NCBI GenBank assembly: GCA_025357175.1
Contig: JANXPS010000090.1
Location: 1 to 21,042 of the forward strand
Origin: Deltaproteobacteria bacterium
Lineage (GTDB): Bacteria; Desulfobacterota; Deferrimicrobia; Deferrimicrobiales; Deferrimicrobiaceae
Reading direction: 5' to 3'
Length of the DNA stretch: 21,042 bases
The notes under the pieces are model-generated. The model did not search any database and was not told where the DNA came from. It saw nothing but the letters and a program-made list of their open reading frames with translations. Shown in pieces: positions 6,336 to 13,488 of this stretch. Numbering within the stretch: the first letter of the stretch is position 1; every line of letters begins with the position of its first letter. The position numbers were made by a program, and so were the translations under genes.

Positions 6336-8237
6336 TCACTCCCCCGTCACACCTTTTCCCGGGAACCCGCTGCCATGCCTTTTCAGCGCCACGAGCAGCA
6401 GGGCGATGGCGGCGGGAGTCACGCCGGGAATCCGCCCGGCCTGCCCGATCGAAACCGGGCGGCCATGCTCGAGCTTGCCCAGCACCTCGGCGGAGAGCCC
6501 GCGGACCGACCCGTACGCGAACCCGTCGGGTATCCGTAACGCCTCGTATTTCGCGAGCTTGTCGACCTCGTTCTGCTGGCGGGAGAGGTAACCCTCGTAC
6601 TTGATCGATATTTCTGCCTGTTCGGCCGCGGCGAGGGAAAAGGCGGCAAGCTCGACATCGTGCGCCCGGAGCAGCGCAACGGTCACCTCAGGACGCCTGA
6701 GCAGCTCGGCGAAAGAGATGCCCGCCCGGACCGGCGAGCCGCCCGCCTTCTCGACGGCCGCGCAGACCGGATCGCCCGCCGCGACGCGCTTTCGCTCGAG
6801 AAGCGCGAAAAACGATCCGATCTCGTCCTTCTTCCGGCAAAAGGCCCGATATCGCGCCTCGGGAAGCAGGCCGGCCCTGTAGCCGATCCCGGAGAGCCTC
6901 AGGTCGGCGTTGTCCTCGCGGAGCAGCAGCCGGTATTCCGCGCGCGAGGTGAACATCCGGTACGGCTCCGTCGCGCCTTTGGTCACGAGATCGTCGATCA
7001 GGACGCCCGTGTAGCCGTCGGCCCGCCCCAGCACGACCGGCTCCTGCCCCCTGGAGCGCCGGGCCGCGTTGATGCCCGCGATGATCCCCTGCGCCGCCGC
7101 CTCCTCGTAGCCGCTCGTCCCGTTGATCTGCCCTGCGTGGTAGAGATTGCGGACCGGCTTGGTCTCGAGCGACGGATAAAGCTGGACGGGGTCGGCGAAG
7201 TCGTATTCGATCGCGTAGCCGGGGCGGACGATCTCGACCCGCTCGAGGCCGGGGATCGTTCGCAGCATCTTGAGCTGGATATCATAAGGAAGGCTGGTCG
7301 AAACGCCGTTCGGGTAGTATTCGGAGGTTCCCTGCCCTTCCGGCTCGAGAAACACCTGGTGGCGCTCCTTGTCCGAGAAGCGGACGACCTTGTCCTCGAT
7401 CGATGGGCAATAGCGCGGCCCCACCCCCGTGATGATGCCGGAATAGAGCGGCGACCGGTCGAGCCCGGAACGGATCGCTTCGTGCGTCGCGGCGTTGGTG
7501 TGCGTCAGGTAGCAGGGGAGTTGCGGGCGGTCGATCATCTCGTTTTCGAAGGAAAACGGGACCGGCGGATCGTCGCCTGCCTGCGGGGCGGTCTTCGAGA
7601 AGTCGATCGTCTTGCCGTCGAGGCGCGGCGTGGTGCCGGTCTTGAGCCGGCCGACGGTGAAGCCGAGCCCGCGAAGCGAGTCGGAAAGCTTCATCGACGG
7701 GAAATCGCCTGCCCGCCCCGCCGGGTAGTTGACCAGCCCGATGTGGACCAGCCCCTTCATGAAGGTCCCCGGGCACAGGACGACCGCCTTCCCCCTGAAG
7801 CGGACGTCGATGTTCGTATCCACGCCGACCGCCGCTCCGCCGAGAGTGGCCACCGAGTCCGCGATCGCCTGCTTCAGGTCGAGCCCCGGAGTCGCCTCCA
7901 GGATCTCTTTCATCCGGAGCCGGTACATCTGCTTGTCGGCCTGGGCGCGAGAGGACCTGACCGCCGGCCCCTTGCTCGTGTTGAGCTGGCGGAACTGGAT
8001 TCCCGTCGCGTCGATGTTTTTCGCCATCTCCCCGCCCAGCGCGTCGATCTCGCGGACAAGGTGTCCCTTCGCAAGCCCCCCGATCGCCGGGTTGCACGAC
8101 ATGAGCCCGACCGTGTCGGCGTTTATCGTCAAGAGCAGCGTGGCGCACCCCATCCGCGCCGCAGCCAGCGCCGCCTCGCAGCCGGCGTGGCCGGCTCCGA
8201 CCACGATCACGTCGTATTCCTTGGGATATTCGTACAC
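6336..8237 (-). CDS. mnmG: tRNA uridine-5-carboxymethylaminomethyl modification enzyme MnmG (GidA)
   Basis: MnmG is an FAD-containing enzyme that works with MnmE to install cmnm5 groups at the wobble uridine of certain tRNAs. This 633-residue protein shows the FAD-binding GAGHAG at residues 14-19, then MSCNPAIGGLAKGHLVREIDALGG, GTTPRLDG, YCPSIEDK and SEYYPNGVSTSLPYDIQ, all hallmarks of the family, and ends normally. The start is taken as GTG at 8237 (VYEYPKEYDVIVVG) because an in-frame search upstream finds no other usual start before mnmE. There is no clear ribosome site, and the 23 bases before it are pyrimidine-rich. The frame is open much further upstream, through mnmE, but that is a G+C effect. 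The gene is bracketed by two parS sites. Confidence 0.96.
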   Translation of the reverse strand: MYEYPKEYDVIVVGAGHAGCEAALAAARMGCATLLLTINADTVGLMSCNPAIGGLAKGHLVREIDALGGEMAKNIDATGIQFRQLNTSKGPAVRSSRAQADKQMYRLRMKEILEATPGLDLKQAIADSVATLGGAAVGVDTNIDVRFRGKAVVLCPGTFMKGLVHIGLVNYPAGRAGDFPSMKLSDSLRGLGFTVGRLKTGTTPRLDGKTIDFSKTAPQAGDDPPVPFSFENEMIDRPQLPCYLTHTNAATHEAIRSGLDRSPLYSGIITGVGPRYCPSIEDKVVRFSDKERHQVFLEPEGQGTSEYYPNGVSTSLPYDIQLKMLRTIPGLERVEIVRPGYAIEYDFADPVQLYPSLETKPVRNLYHAGQINGTSGYEEAAAQGIIAGINAARRSRGQEPVVLGRADGYTGVLIDDLVTKGATEPYRMFTSRAEYRLLLREDNADLRLSGIGYRAGLLPEARYRAFCRKKDEIGSFFALLERKRVAAGDPVCAAVEKAGGSPVRAGISFAELLRRPEVTVALLRAHDVELAAFSLAAAEQAEISIKYEGYLSRQQNEVDKLAKYEALRIPDGFAYGSVRGLSAEVLGKLEHGRPVSIGQAGRIPGVTPAAIALLLVALKRHGSGFPGKGVTGE

Positions 8238-8260
8238 TCGACGATTACCGGGAGGGGAAA

Positions 8261-8276
8261 TGTTCCACGTGGAACA
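8261..8276. other. parS centromere site 2
   Basis: This is a second identical copy of TGTTCCACGTGGAACA, again matching the parS consensus at all defined positions. It lies in the 68-base gap between mnmE and mnmG, 23 bases before the mnmG start codon. Bound ParB would therefore sit on the mnmG leader. Confidence 0.96.
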
Positions 8277-8305
8277 ACCTGCCTGTTGCGGTTTGCTGCA
8301 TCTGT

Positions 8306-9679
8306 TTACTTTCCCACGCAGAAGGAACTGAAGATCGCGTCGAGCACCTCGGCCGGTGCGATCGCGCCGGTCAGCTCGGCCATCGCAGTTGCGGCGTCCC
8401 GCACGTCCGCCCCGATGCACTCCATCGGCATTCCCGACGAAACCGCTTCGCCGGCGCGCGCCAGCGCCTCGTCGGAGCGCGCGACCGCCTCCCGGTGCCG
8501 AAGCCGGGTCAGTGGCGCCTCCTCCCGGCCGAGGTCGGCGGACGGAAACAGCTCGGCGGTCATCGCGGAAAGCAGGACTTCGACGCCGGCGCCGGTTTTG
8601 GCGGACAGGCGATACGTTCCCTTGAGCCCGTCCCCCCCGAATCCGTCCCCATGGCCGGCCGCCGGAAGGTCGTCCTTGTTGATCAGCAGCAGGTGGGGCA
8701 TCGCGGCGACCTCGGCATAGGCGGAGAGTTCGCTCTCGTCGGACGGGCGGCTTCCGTCGACGACGTAGAGCACGAGGTCGGCGACTGCGACCAGCTGTCG
8801 GCTTCTGCGGACTCCCTCGGCCTCGACCGGGTCGTCGGTGTCGCGCAAGCCCGCGGTGTCGACAAAGCGCACCGGGAAGCCTGCGATCTCGGATTCGCCC
8901 GTCAGGTAGTCGCGCGTAGTCCCGGGAACGGGCCCGACGATCGCGCGCTCCTCGCCGAGCAACCGGTTGAGCAGGTGCGATTTTCCGACGTTTGCGACGC
9001 CGGCGATGACGACCGTCACCCCGTCGCGCATCCGGTGGCCGACATGCCAGGAGGATAGAAGGCGCGCCAGCACGCCGCGCAGGGCCGCGATCTCGGCGGA
9101 CAGTTCGCCGGGAGCGGCCTCGGGCACATCCTCCTCGTCGGAGAAATCGATCGCCCCCTCGATCTTCATCAAAAGCCGCAGCAGTCGGTCGCGGATCGGC
9201 CTGACCTGGTATCCGATCCCGCCACGCAGCTGGGCGAGCGCAGCCCGGGCGGCGCCGTCGGAGCGGGCGGCGATCAGGTCGGCGACTCCCTCGGCCTGCG
9301 TCAGGTCCATCTTCCCGTTCATGAAGGCGCGCCGGGTGAATTCGCCGGCTTCGGCGGGAACGGCGCCCAGGGCGCAACCGGCCGAACAGACCATCGAAAC
9401 GATGCGGGGGTTTCCGTGGAGGTGGAACTCGACGATGTCTTCGCCGGTGAAACTGTTGGGGGATGGGAAACAGACGACCATCGCATCGTCGATCGCCGCG
9501 CCGGACGCGTCGACCATCGTGCAGCGAACCAGCGTGCGCGGAGGGAGCGAGAGCGCCCCTTCCCACCCGGCCATCCCGGCCGCGATGTCGAACGCTCGCG
9601 ATCCGGAAAGCCGTACGATCGAAACGGCCCCCGCGCCCGGAGCGGAGGCGGGGGCGATGATCGTGGCGTCATCGATCAA
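8306..9679 (-). CDS. mnmE: tRNA modification GTPase MnmE (TrmE)
   Basis: MnmE is the GTPase and folate-binding partner of MnmG in wobble-uridine modification. The 457-residue protein has the N-terminal tetrahydrofolate domain (TIIAPASAPGAGAVSIVRLSG), the helical domain, and the inserted G domain. The P-loop GVANVGKS is at residues 227-234; the Pro usual at the third position is Ala and the residue after KS is His, a mild departure. GTTRD, DTAG and NKDD complete the GTPase motifs. The C-terminus FCVGK carries the catalytic cysteine of the C[IVL]GK motif. The start is TTG at 9679, preceded by AGGGGG. It follows yidC by 52 bases, with no jag gene between them. Confidence 0.96.
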   Translation of the reverse strand: MIDDATIIAPASAPGAGAVSIVRLSGSRAFDIAAGMAGWEGALSLPPRTLVRCTMVDASGAAIDDAMVVCFPSPNSFTGEDIVEFHLHGNPRIVSMVCSAGCALGAVPAEAGEFTRRAFMNGKMDLTQAEGVADLIAARSDGAARAALAQLRGGIGYQVRPIRDRLLRLLMKIEGAIDFSDEEDVPEAAPGELSAEIAALRGVLARLLSSWHVGHRMRDGVTVVIAGVANVGKSHLLNRLLGEERAIVGPVPGTTRDYLTGESEIAGFPVRFVDTAGLRDTDDPVEAEGVRRSRQLVAVADLVLYVVDGSRPSDESELSAYAEVAAMPHLLLINKDDLPAAGHGDGFGGDGLKGTYRLSAKTGAGVEVLLSAMTAELFPSADLGREEAPLTRLRHREAVARSDEALARAGEAVSSGMPMECIGADVRDAATAMAELTGAIAPAEVLDAIFSSFCVGK

Positions 9680-9731
9680 TATTGACCCCCTGCCCCGCGC
9701 CGATCCGGATTGGCCGGCCGCCGTTTCCGCC

Positions 9732-11411
9732 TTACGCGGCCTTGGCCGCCGCGACCTGCCTGTTGTAGATCACCTGCTGCGTGATGCCCCCCAGGTTGCT
9801 GACAAACCAGTAGAGCGTGAGTCCCGTCGGCATGCTCCAGAACATGAATGTGAAAACGATCGGCAGCATCAGCATCATCTTCGCCTGTGCGGGATCGGCG
9901 CCGGGCGAGCTGGGCGTCATCTTCTGCTGGAGGAACATCGAACCGCCCATCAGGAGCGGCAGGAGGCGGAACGGAATGGTCATGCCGCCCACGCTAAGGT
10001 CGTAGAGATGCTCGACCGCGGACAGGTCGTGGATCCATAGGCCGAACGGCGCGTGGCGCAGCTCGATCGCGACCATCAGCGATTTGTAAAAGGCGATGAG
10101 GAACGGGATCTGCAGCAGCATCGGCAGGCAGCCCGACATCGGGTTGACGCCGTAGGTCTTGTAGAGCTGCATCGTCTCCTGGTTGATCCGCGCGGTGTCG
10201 TCCTTGTACTTCTCTTTCAGCTTGGAGATGATCGGCGCCAGCTCCTGCATCTTCCGCATCGCGGTCATCGACTTGTGGGTCAGCGGGTAGAACACCAGCT
10301 TGATGAGAATGGTCAGGATGATGATGTCGATGCCGTAGTTGCGGGTCACGCGGTTGCTCGCGTCGAGCAGGAAGATGATCGGACGCGCAAGCACGGCGAA
10401 CCAGCCGTAATCGACGAGCTTCTCGAGGTTTTTCGCGCTCATTTCGAGCAGCGCCTGCTCCTTGGGCCCTGCGTAGACCCGGGCGTTGAAGCGGAGCGTA
10501 TCGCCGGGAACGACCGTCGCCAGGGCGTCGGACAGCGTCGTGCGCACGCCGGTTTCGCCGGCGCGGGCGGAGTCCTCGAGCGTCCATTCCTTCTCGGGAA
10601 TGACGGCGACCGTGAAATATTTCGAATCGGCCGCGGCCCAGCGCACGGGGACCTTGGCGGCCTTTCCCTTGTCGATGTCCTTCAGGTCGAATCTCTCGAC
10701 GTTCCCCTTGGTTTCGACGACGATCCCCTTGAAGGCGCCGTCGGCCGCCCCCCCGACGCCGTCCTTGAAGGTCTGCGAAAGCGAGAGGCCCGGCGTCAGC
10801 CGGATCGGCACCGCGGACGTGTTGCCGACCTGGGCGTGCAGCTCGAAATCGTATTTTCCGCCGGTGAACACATATTCGCGGATGATCCGGACGCCCCCGG
10901 CCGACGCCCACGAGAGGGTGACCGTGCGGGATTCGCCCTCTTTAAGCGTCAGTTCGTCCGGCGAGTCGCTCGAATAGGCGAGTTGCGCGGGAAGCGGCGG
11001 CTGACTCTGCCCGAACGACAGCGCGAGGGGCGCGGGAAGTTCAGGAGACGGGATGATGATGTCGAGCGGCTTGCCGCCTTTCCCCTGGATGTCCTTGTAC
11101 CGGTTGAGACGGAACGAGGACAACCCGCCGCCGGCCGTGGACAGCTCGGCCGTGTACAGGGGCGTCTTGACCCGGATCACCCGGACGGGCGCCGAAGGCC
11201 CGGAGACCGATTCACCCGGTGCGGCGGCGGATGGGGCCGCGTTTGCCGAAGGGGATGCGACGCCCCCCGCGGCCTGCGAGCCGGAAACGTTGTCTTTCGA
11301 CGCGGGCGCGACGTTCTGTGCCGCCCGTTGGGGCGGAGGGGGCAGGATGTACTGATATCCGATCAGGACGGCGATCGACAGCGCGATCGCCAGGACCATC
11401 CTTTTTTCCAT
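9732..11411 (-). CDS. yidC: Membrane protein insertase YidC
   Basis: YidC inserts and folds inner-membrane proteins, alone or with SecYEG. The 559-residue length and layout are those of Gram-negative YidC. An N-terminal membrane anchor (MEKRMVLAIALSIAVLIGYQYIL) comes first, followed by a Pro/Ala/Ser-rich linker, a large periplasmic domain to about residue 340, and the conserved five-helix core. The core contains YGIDIIILTILIKLVFYPLTHKSMTAMRKMQ, the cytoplasmic loop with GVNPMSGCLPMLLQIPFLIAFYK, and GLTLYWFVSNLGGITQQ. The start is ATG at 11411. It is preceded by yidD and rnpA in the standard order. The Fo and b subunits of the nearby ATP synthase are typical YidC substrates. Confidence 0.97.
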   Translation of the reverse strand: MEKRMVLAIALSIAVLIGYQYILPPPPQRAAQNVAPASKDNVSGSQAAGGVASPSANAAPSAAAPGESVSGPSAPVRVIRVKTPLYTAELSTAGGGLSSFRLNRYKDIQGKGGKPLDIIIPSPELPAPLALSFGQSQPPLPAQLAYSSDSPDELTLKEGESRTVTLSWASAGGVRIIREYVFTGGKYDFELHAQVGNTSAVPIRLTPGLSLSQTFKDGVGGAADGAFKGIVVETKGNVERFDLKDIDKGKAAKVPVRWAAADSKYFTVAVIPEKEWTLEDSARAGETGVRTTLSDALATVVPGDTLRFNARVYAGPKEQALLEMSAKNLEKLVDYGWFAVLARPIIFLLDASNRVTRNYGIDIIILTILIKLVFYPLTHKSMTAMRKMQELAPIISKLKEKYKDDTARINQETMQLYKTYGVNPMSGCLPMLLQIPFLIAFYKSLMVAIELRHAPFGLWIHDLSAVEHLYDLSVGGMTIPFRLLPLLMGGSMFLQQKMTPSSPGADPAQAKMMLMLPIVFTFMFWSMPTGLTLYWFVSNLGGITQQVIYNRQVAAAKAA

Positions 11412-11435
11412 AAAGTTCTCTGCGCCTCGTTCCCT

Positions 11436-11678
11436 CTAGAAAAGTTGTATGCGTTTGGGGGCGTCGACCCCGCCCCTTGAAAGCGGGTTGCAGCGCAACA
11501 CGCGCCACACCCCGGCGCCGATGCCCAGAAGCACGCCGTTGAGACGAAGCGAACCGATCATGTATTCGGAGCAGCTCGGATGAAAGCGGCAGCAGTCGCC
11601 CAGATGCGGGGAGACGAGCCGCTGGTATCCTTTCAGGATGGCAATGGGGAGGTCCGTTGCCCGCACGGCGGCGATCAT
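11436..11678 (-). CDS. yidD: Membrane protein insertion efficiency factor YidD
   Basis: YidD is a small membrane-associated protein that assists insertion alongside YidC. This 80-residue copy shows the family signature LVSPHLGDCCRFHPSCSEYM and then RVLRCNPLSRGGVDAP, with the conserved cysteines. The length fits the family (about 70-90). ATG at 11678 overlaps the rnpA stop as ATGA (11675-11678), indicating coupled translation, and yidC follows after 24 bases. Confidence 0.95.
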   Translation of the reverse strand: MIAAVRATDLPIAILKGYQRLVSPHLGDCCRFHPSCSEYMIGSLRLNGVLLGIGAGVWRVLRCNPLSRGGVDAPKRIQLF

Positions 11679-12019
11679 CCTTTCGTGGCCCAGCGTCCGG
11701 CGATCGCGGCCAGCAGCTCGGTGCCGACGGCCGACAGTGTCGACCCTTCGGGCGCCATGCGGGCCACGATCGCCGTGCGGCTTCCGGGCGGAAACGAGGA
11801 CTTGTTCTGACGGCAGAACTCGCGGACCAACCGCTTGACCCGGTTTCTGACGACCGCGTTGCCGACGCGGCGTCCGACGGAGATGCCCATCTTTCGGCCA
11901 TCGCCTGCCAGATAATCGCGGTAGATCGTGAAGTGCGGACTTCGGGTACGCTCGCCCTTGTGGACGACTTCGCGGTATTCGCGGTCGGTTCGAAGCCGGT
12001 CGGACTTGGGGAAATGCAA
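11675..12019 (-). CDS. rnpA: Ribonuclease P protein component
   Basis: RnpA is the protein subunit of RNase P, which assists the RNA subunit in trimming the 5' leader of tRNA precursors. The signature GNAVVRNRVKRLVREFC is present, preceded by FPKSDRLRTDREYREVV and GISVGRRV. The frame is open upstream through all of rpmH, but homology begins at LHFPKSDR, so I use TTG at 12019, 8 bases after the rpmH stop, giving 114 residues (family about 110-120). The upstream frame would add a Pro/Arg-rich tail encoded by rpmH in another register, which is unlikely. The ribosome site is weak, which suggests coupling to rpmH translation. Confidence 0.93.
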   Translation of the reverse strand: MHFPKSDRLRTDREYREVVHKGERTRSPHFTIYRDYLAGDGRKMGISVGRRVGNAVVRNRVKRLVREFCRQNKSSFPPGSRTAIVARMAPEGSTLSAVGTELLAAIAGRWATKG

Positions 12020-12027
12020 CCCGGTGG

Positions 12028-12183
12028 CTATTTCCCGCCGCCGACCGAAACGGTCAGGCGCTTGCGGCCCTTTGCCCGGCGACGTGCCAGGACGAGGCGG
12101 CCGTTCTTGGTGGCCATGCGGGCACGGAATCCGTGGGTGCGGGCCCGGCGACAATTGGACGGCTGATAGGTGCGCTTGCTCAT
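12028..12183 (-). CDS. rpmH: 50S ribosomal protein L34
   Basis: L34 is a small, very basic protein of the large ribosomal subunit. The 51-residue sequence begins MSKRTYQPSNCRRARTHG and continues FRARMATKNGRLVLARRRAKGRKRLTV, a clear match; a short VGGGK tail extends it slightly beyond the common 44-47. ATG at 12183 has an excellent GAAGGAG 9 bases upstream and a near-consensus promoter. It is the first gene of the long minus-strand cluster, as in most bacteria, diverging from the dnaA side. Confidence 0.97.
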   Translation of the reverse strand: MSKRTYQPSNCRRARTHGFRARMATKNGRLVLARRRAKGRKRLTVSVGGGK

Positions 12184-12200
12184 CGGTTTATGCTCCTTCG

Positions 12201-12227
12201 TTGCATGAGAGAAATGGGTAATATAAT
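12201..12227 (+). promoter_or_regulatory. Possible divergent promoter for the unrecognised gene
   Basis: On the plus strand TTGCAT (12201-12206) and a perfect TATAAT (12222-12227) are separated by 15 bases, which is short. The -10 overlaps the -10 of the rpmH promoter on the other strand, so the two would compete for polymerase. Confidence 0.35.
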
Positions 12228-12249
12228 CCACCGGATCACCCCGTGTCAA
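12221..12249 (-). promoter_or_regulatory. Near-consensus sigma70 promoter of rpmH and the downstream cluster
   Basis: On the minus strand a perfect TTGACA (plus-strand 12244-12249) and TTATAT (12221-12226) are separated by exactly 17 bases. The predicted start lies about 30 bases before the rpmH ATG. This is the strongest-looking promoter in the window and could drive rpmH through parB. Confidence 0.88.
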
Positions 12250-12298
12250 GGGACATGCGGGGACGTATCCCTTCTCCTTGCGTGTTACACTTTTCCCC

Positions 12299-13213
12299 AT
12301 GCCCCAGAAAAAATCAGGCGGATCCGCCTTCCGGCGCCTCCTTTCCTTCCCCCGCTTCCTGACCCGCGAGGGAAGCGCCGCGGTCTCGCCTTCCGAAGGC
12401 GAACTGCTTTTCGAGCTGACGGGCGGCAATCCCGAAAACCGCCTCTTCGGCCGGTTCGACGAGGAATGGGTGCGCGCCCATCTCGACAAGTCGGGAATCC
12501 TTCCGGGACTGGCGGGCAAGGGATACCGGGACCCGCTCCTCGAACTGGCGTGCGCCGACCCGGACGACCAGCGGATCTTCCTCTATGCGGGCGAAAAGCG
12601 GCGGGAGCGCCTTCTGCTCGAGGCCCGGATGCAGATGTGCTTTTTCCACCCGAAGCACCCGATCGGCCCCTTCACCCCGGACGACGCGTTCCAGATGCTC
12701 ATCATCCACTGGCTCGTGCTTTCCGACCCGAAAGCCGCATTCGGATTCAAGCGGCCGCGCCTGCCCGGCCAGCACCGGCCCGGCCTCGGCCTTTTGACCG
12801 AGTCGCTCAAGCTTTTGCGCGGAATCGGGCGCGAGCTGCTGATCGACGGCGTGCTCGACATTCCGGACCACTTCCACACGGCGCAGTTCTACGCCCGGAC
12901 GATGCGATTCTTCGACCCGGCCGCCGAAGGCACGTTCCAGGCGATGATGCGCGACCTCTCCGGCATTCCGCTGGCGCTCGCCTCCGAGGCGGTCCGTGAG
13001 GGAGCCATGGTCGACGCCCGCACCGGCGAGCCGTTTCTTTGGCAGCCGACCGAACAGATCCTGCCGGTGCACGGACCGCTCAGGAGATACTTCCGCTCCG
13101 ACCGATATCTCGCCCAGAGCGGGCAGGCGGCCCACCGCACTCGGGTGACGATCGATTGGGATCTCTACAGGCGCAAAATCGCCGCCGCGGCGGCCCCTGC
13201 AAATTATTGTTGA
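12299..13213 (+). CDS. Conserved-looking protein of unknown function between rpmH and dnaA
   Basis: I do not recognise this 304-residue protein. It looks like a real soluble globular protein: mixed composition, no signal peptide and no membrane segment. A basic N-terminus (PQKKSGGSAFRRLLSF) is followed by GELLFELTGGNPENRLFGRF. Distinctive segments are MQMCFFHPKHPIGPFTPDDAFQML, a central LPGQHRPGLGLL, DIPDHFHTAQFYARTMRFFDP with clustered His and aromatic residues, and LWQPTEQILPVHGPLRRYF. ATG at 12299 is used; the open frame continues to TTG at 12278, and neither has a ribosome site. It reads toward dnaA, with its stop overlapping the putative dnaA -35. Position suggests a lineage-specific insertion next to the origin. 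No function is claimed. Confidence 0.8.
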   Translation: MPQKKSGGSAFRRLLSFPRFLTREGSAAVSPSEGELLFELTGGNPENRLFGRFDEEWVRAHLDKSGILPGLAGKGYRDPLLELACADPDDQRIFLYAGEKRRERLLLEARMQMCFFHPKHPIGPFTPDDAFQMLIIHWLVLSDPKAAFGFKRPRLPGQHRPGLGLLTESLKLLRGIGRELLIDGVLDIPDHFHTAQFYARTMRFFDPAAEGTFQAMMRDLSGIPLALASEAVREGAMVDARTGEPFLWQPTEQILPVHGPLRRYFRSDRYLAQSGQAAHRTRVTIDWDLYRRKIAAAAAPANYC

Positions 13214-13237
13214 CCCTTTTTTCCACCGTGTGGTAAT
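13210..13237 (+). promoter_or_regulatory. Probable dnaA promoter with an overlapping DnaA-box-like site
   Basis: TTGACC (13210-13215) and GGTAAT (13232-13237) are 16 bases apart, and TGT before the -10 gives an extended -10 form. The spacer contains TTTTCCACC (13219-13227), one base from the DnaA box consensus TTWTNCACA. Binding there could repress dnaA, as known for autoregulated dnaA genes; that step is inference. Confidence 0.5.
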
Positions 13238-13366
13238 CTTCCCGCTCCGCTTTTCCAGGGGAGCCACCCCCGCCCCTTTCGGAAGCGCGCGACTTGTTGG
13301 TGAATTCATGGTGCATCCCACGAAATTTTTCTCTTTCAACCAATTGATACATAAGGCGTTTTCAGG

Positions 13367-13375
13367 TTATCCACA
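13367..13375 (+). promoter_or_regulatory. Perfect DnaA box upstream of dnaA
   Basis: TTATCCACA matches the strongest DnaA box exactly. It sits in the 275-base gene-free stretch before dnaA. A weaker 7/9 inverted match, GTTGAATAA, follows within a few bases. The same stretch has an A+T-rich patch at about 13321-13355, making it a possible part of a bipartite origin. Confidence 0.8.
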
Positions 13376-13488
13376 CCTGTTGAATAACGTGTTGGCAACT
13401 TTCGTGCTTAACGCTTACTTAACCGTTGGAAATACGAAGCTTTTTACCGCCGCGACCGACCTGCGGCAGGACGCCGGAGCCGCTTAAT

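Noticed and set aside
6660..8720. 686-codon plus-strand frame opposite mnmG
   Set aside because: The minus strand is unmistakably mnmG and mnmE. The antisense frame is Arg/Pro/Ala-rich, with no sensible domains.
8238..9566. Upstream extension of the mnmG frame through mnmE, giving a 1076-residue fusion
   Set aside because: The extra part is an out-of-frame reading of mnmE and is extremely Arg-rich. MnmG homology begins exactly at 8237.
10053..11480. 475-codon plus-strand frame opposite yidC
   Set aside because: It is an antisense shadow of a full-length, well-conserved yidC; its composition is Arg/Asp/Gly-rich without motifs.
13230..13487. Possible 85-codon upstream frame ending two bases before dnaA (internal ATG at 13308)
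   Set aside because: It covers the DnaA-box spacer, lacks a good ribosome site, and its product resembles nothing known. A leader peptide cannot be excluded but is not supported.
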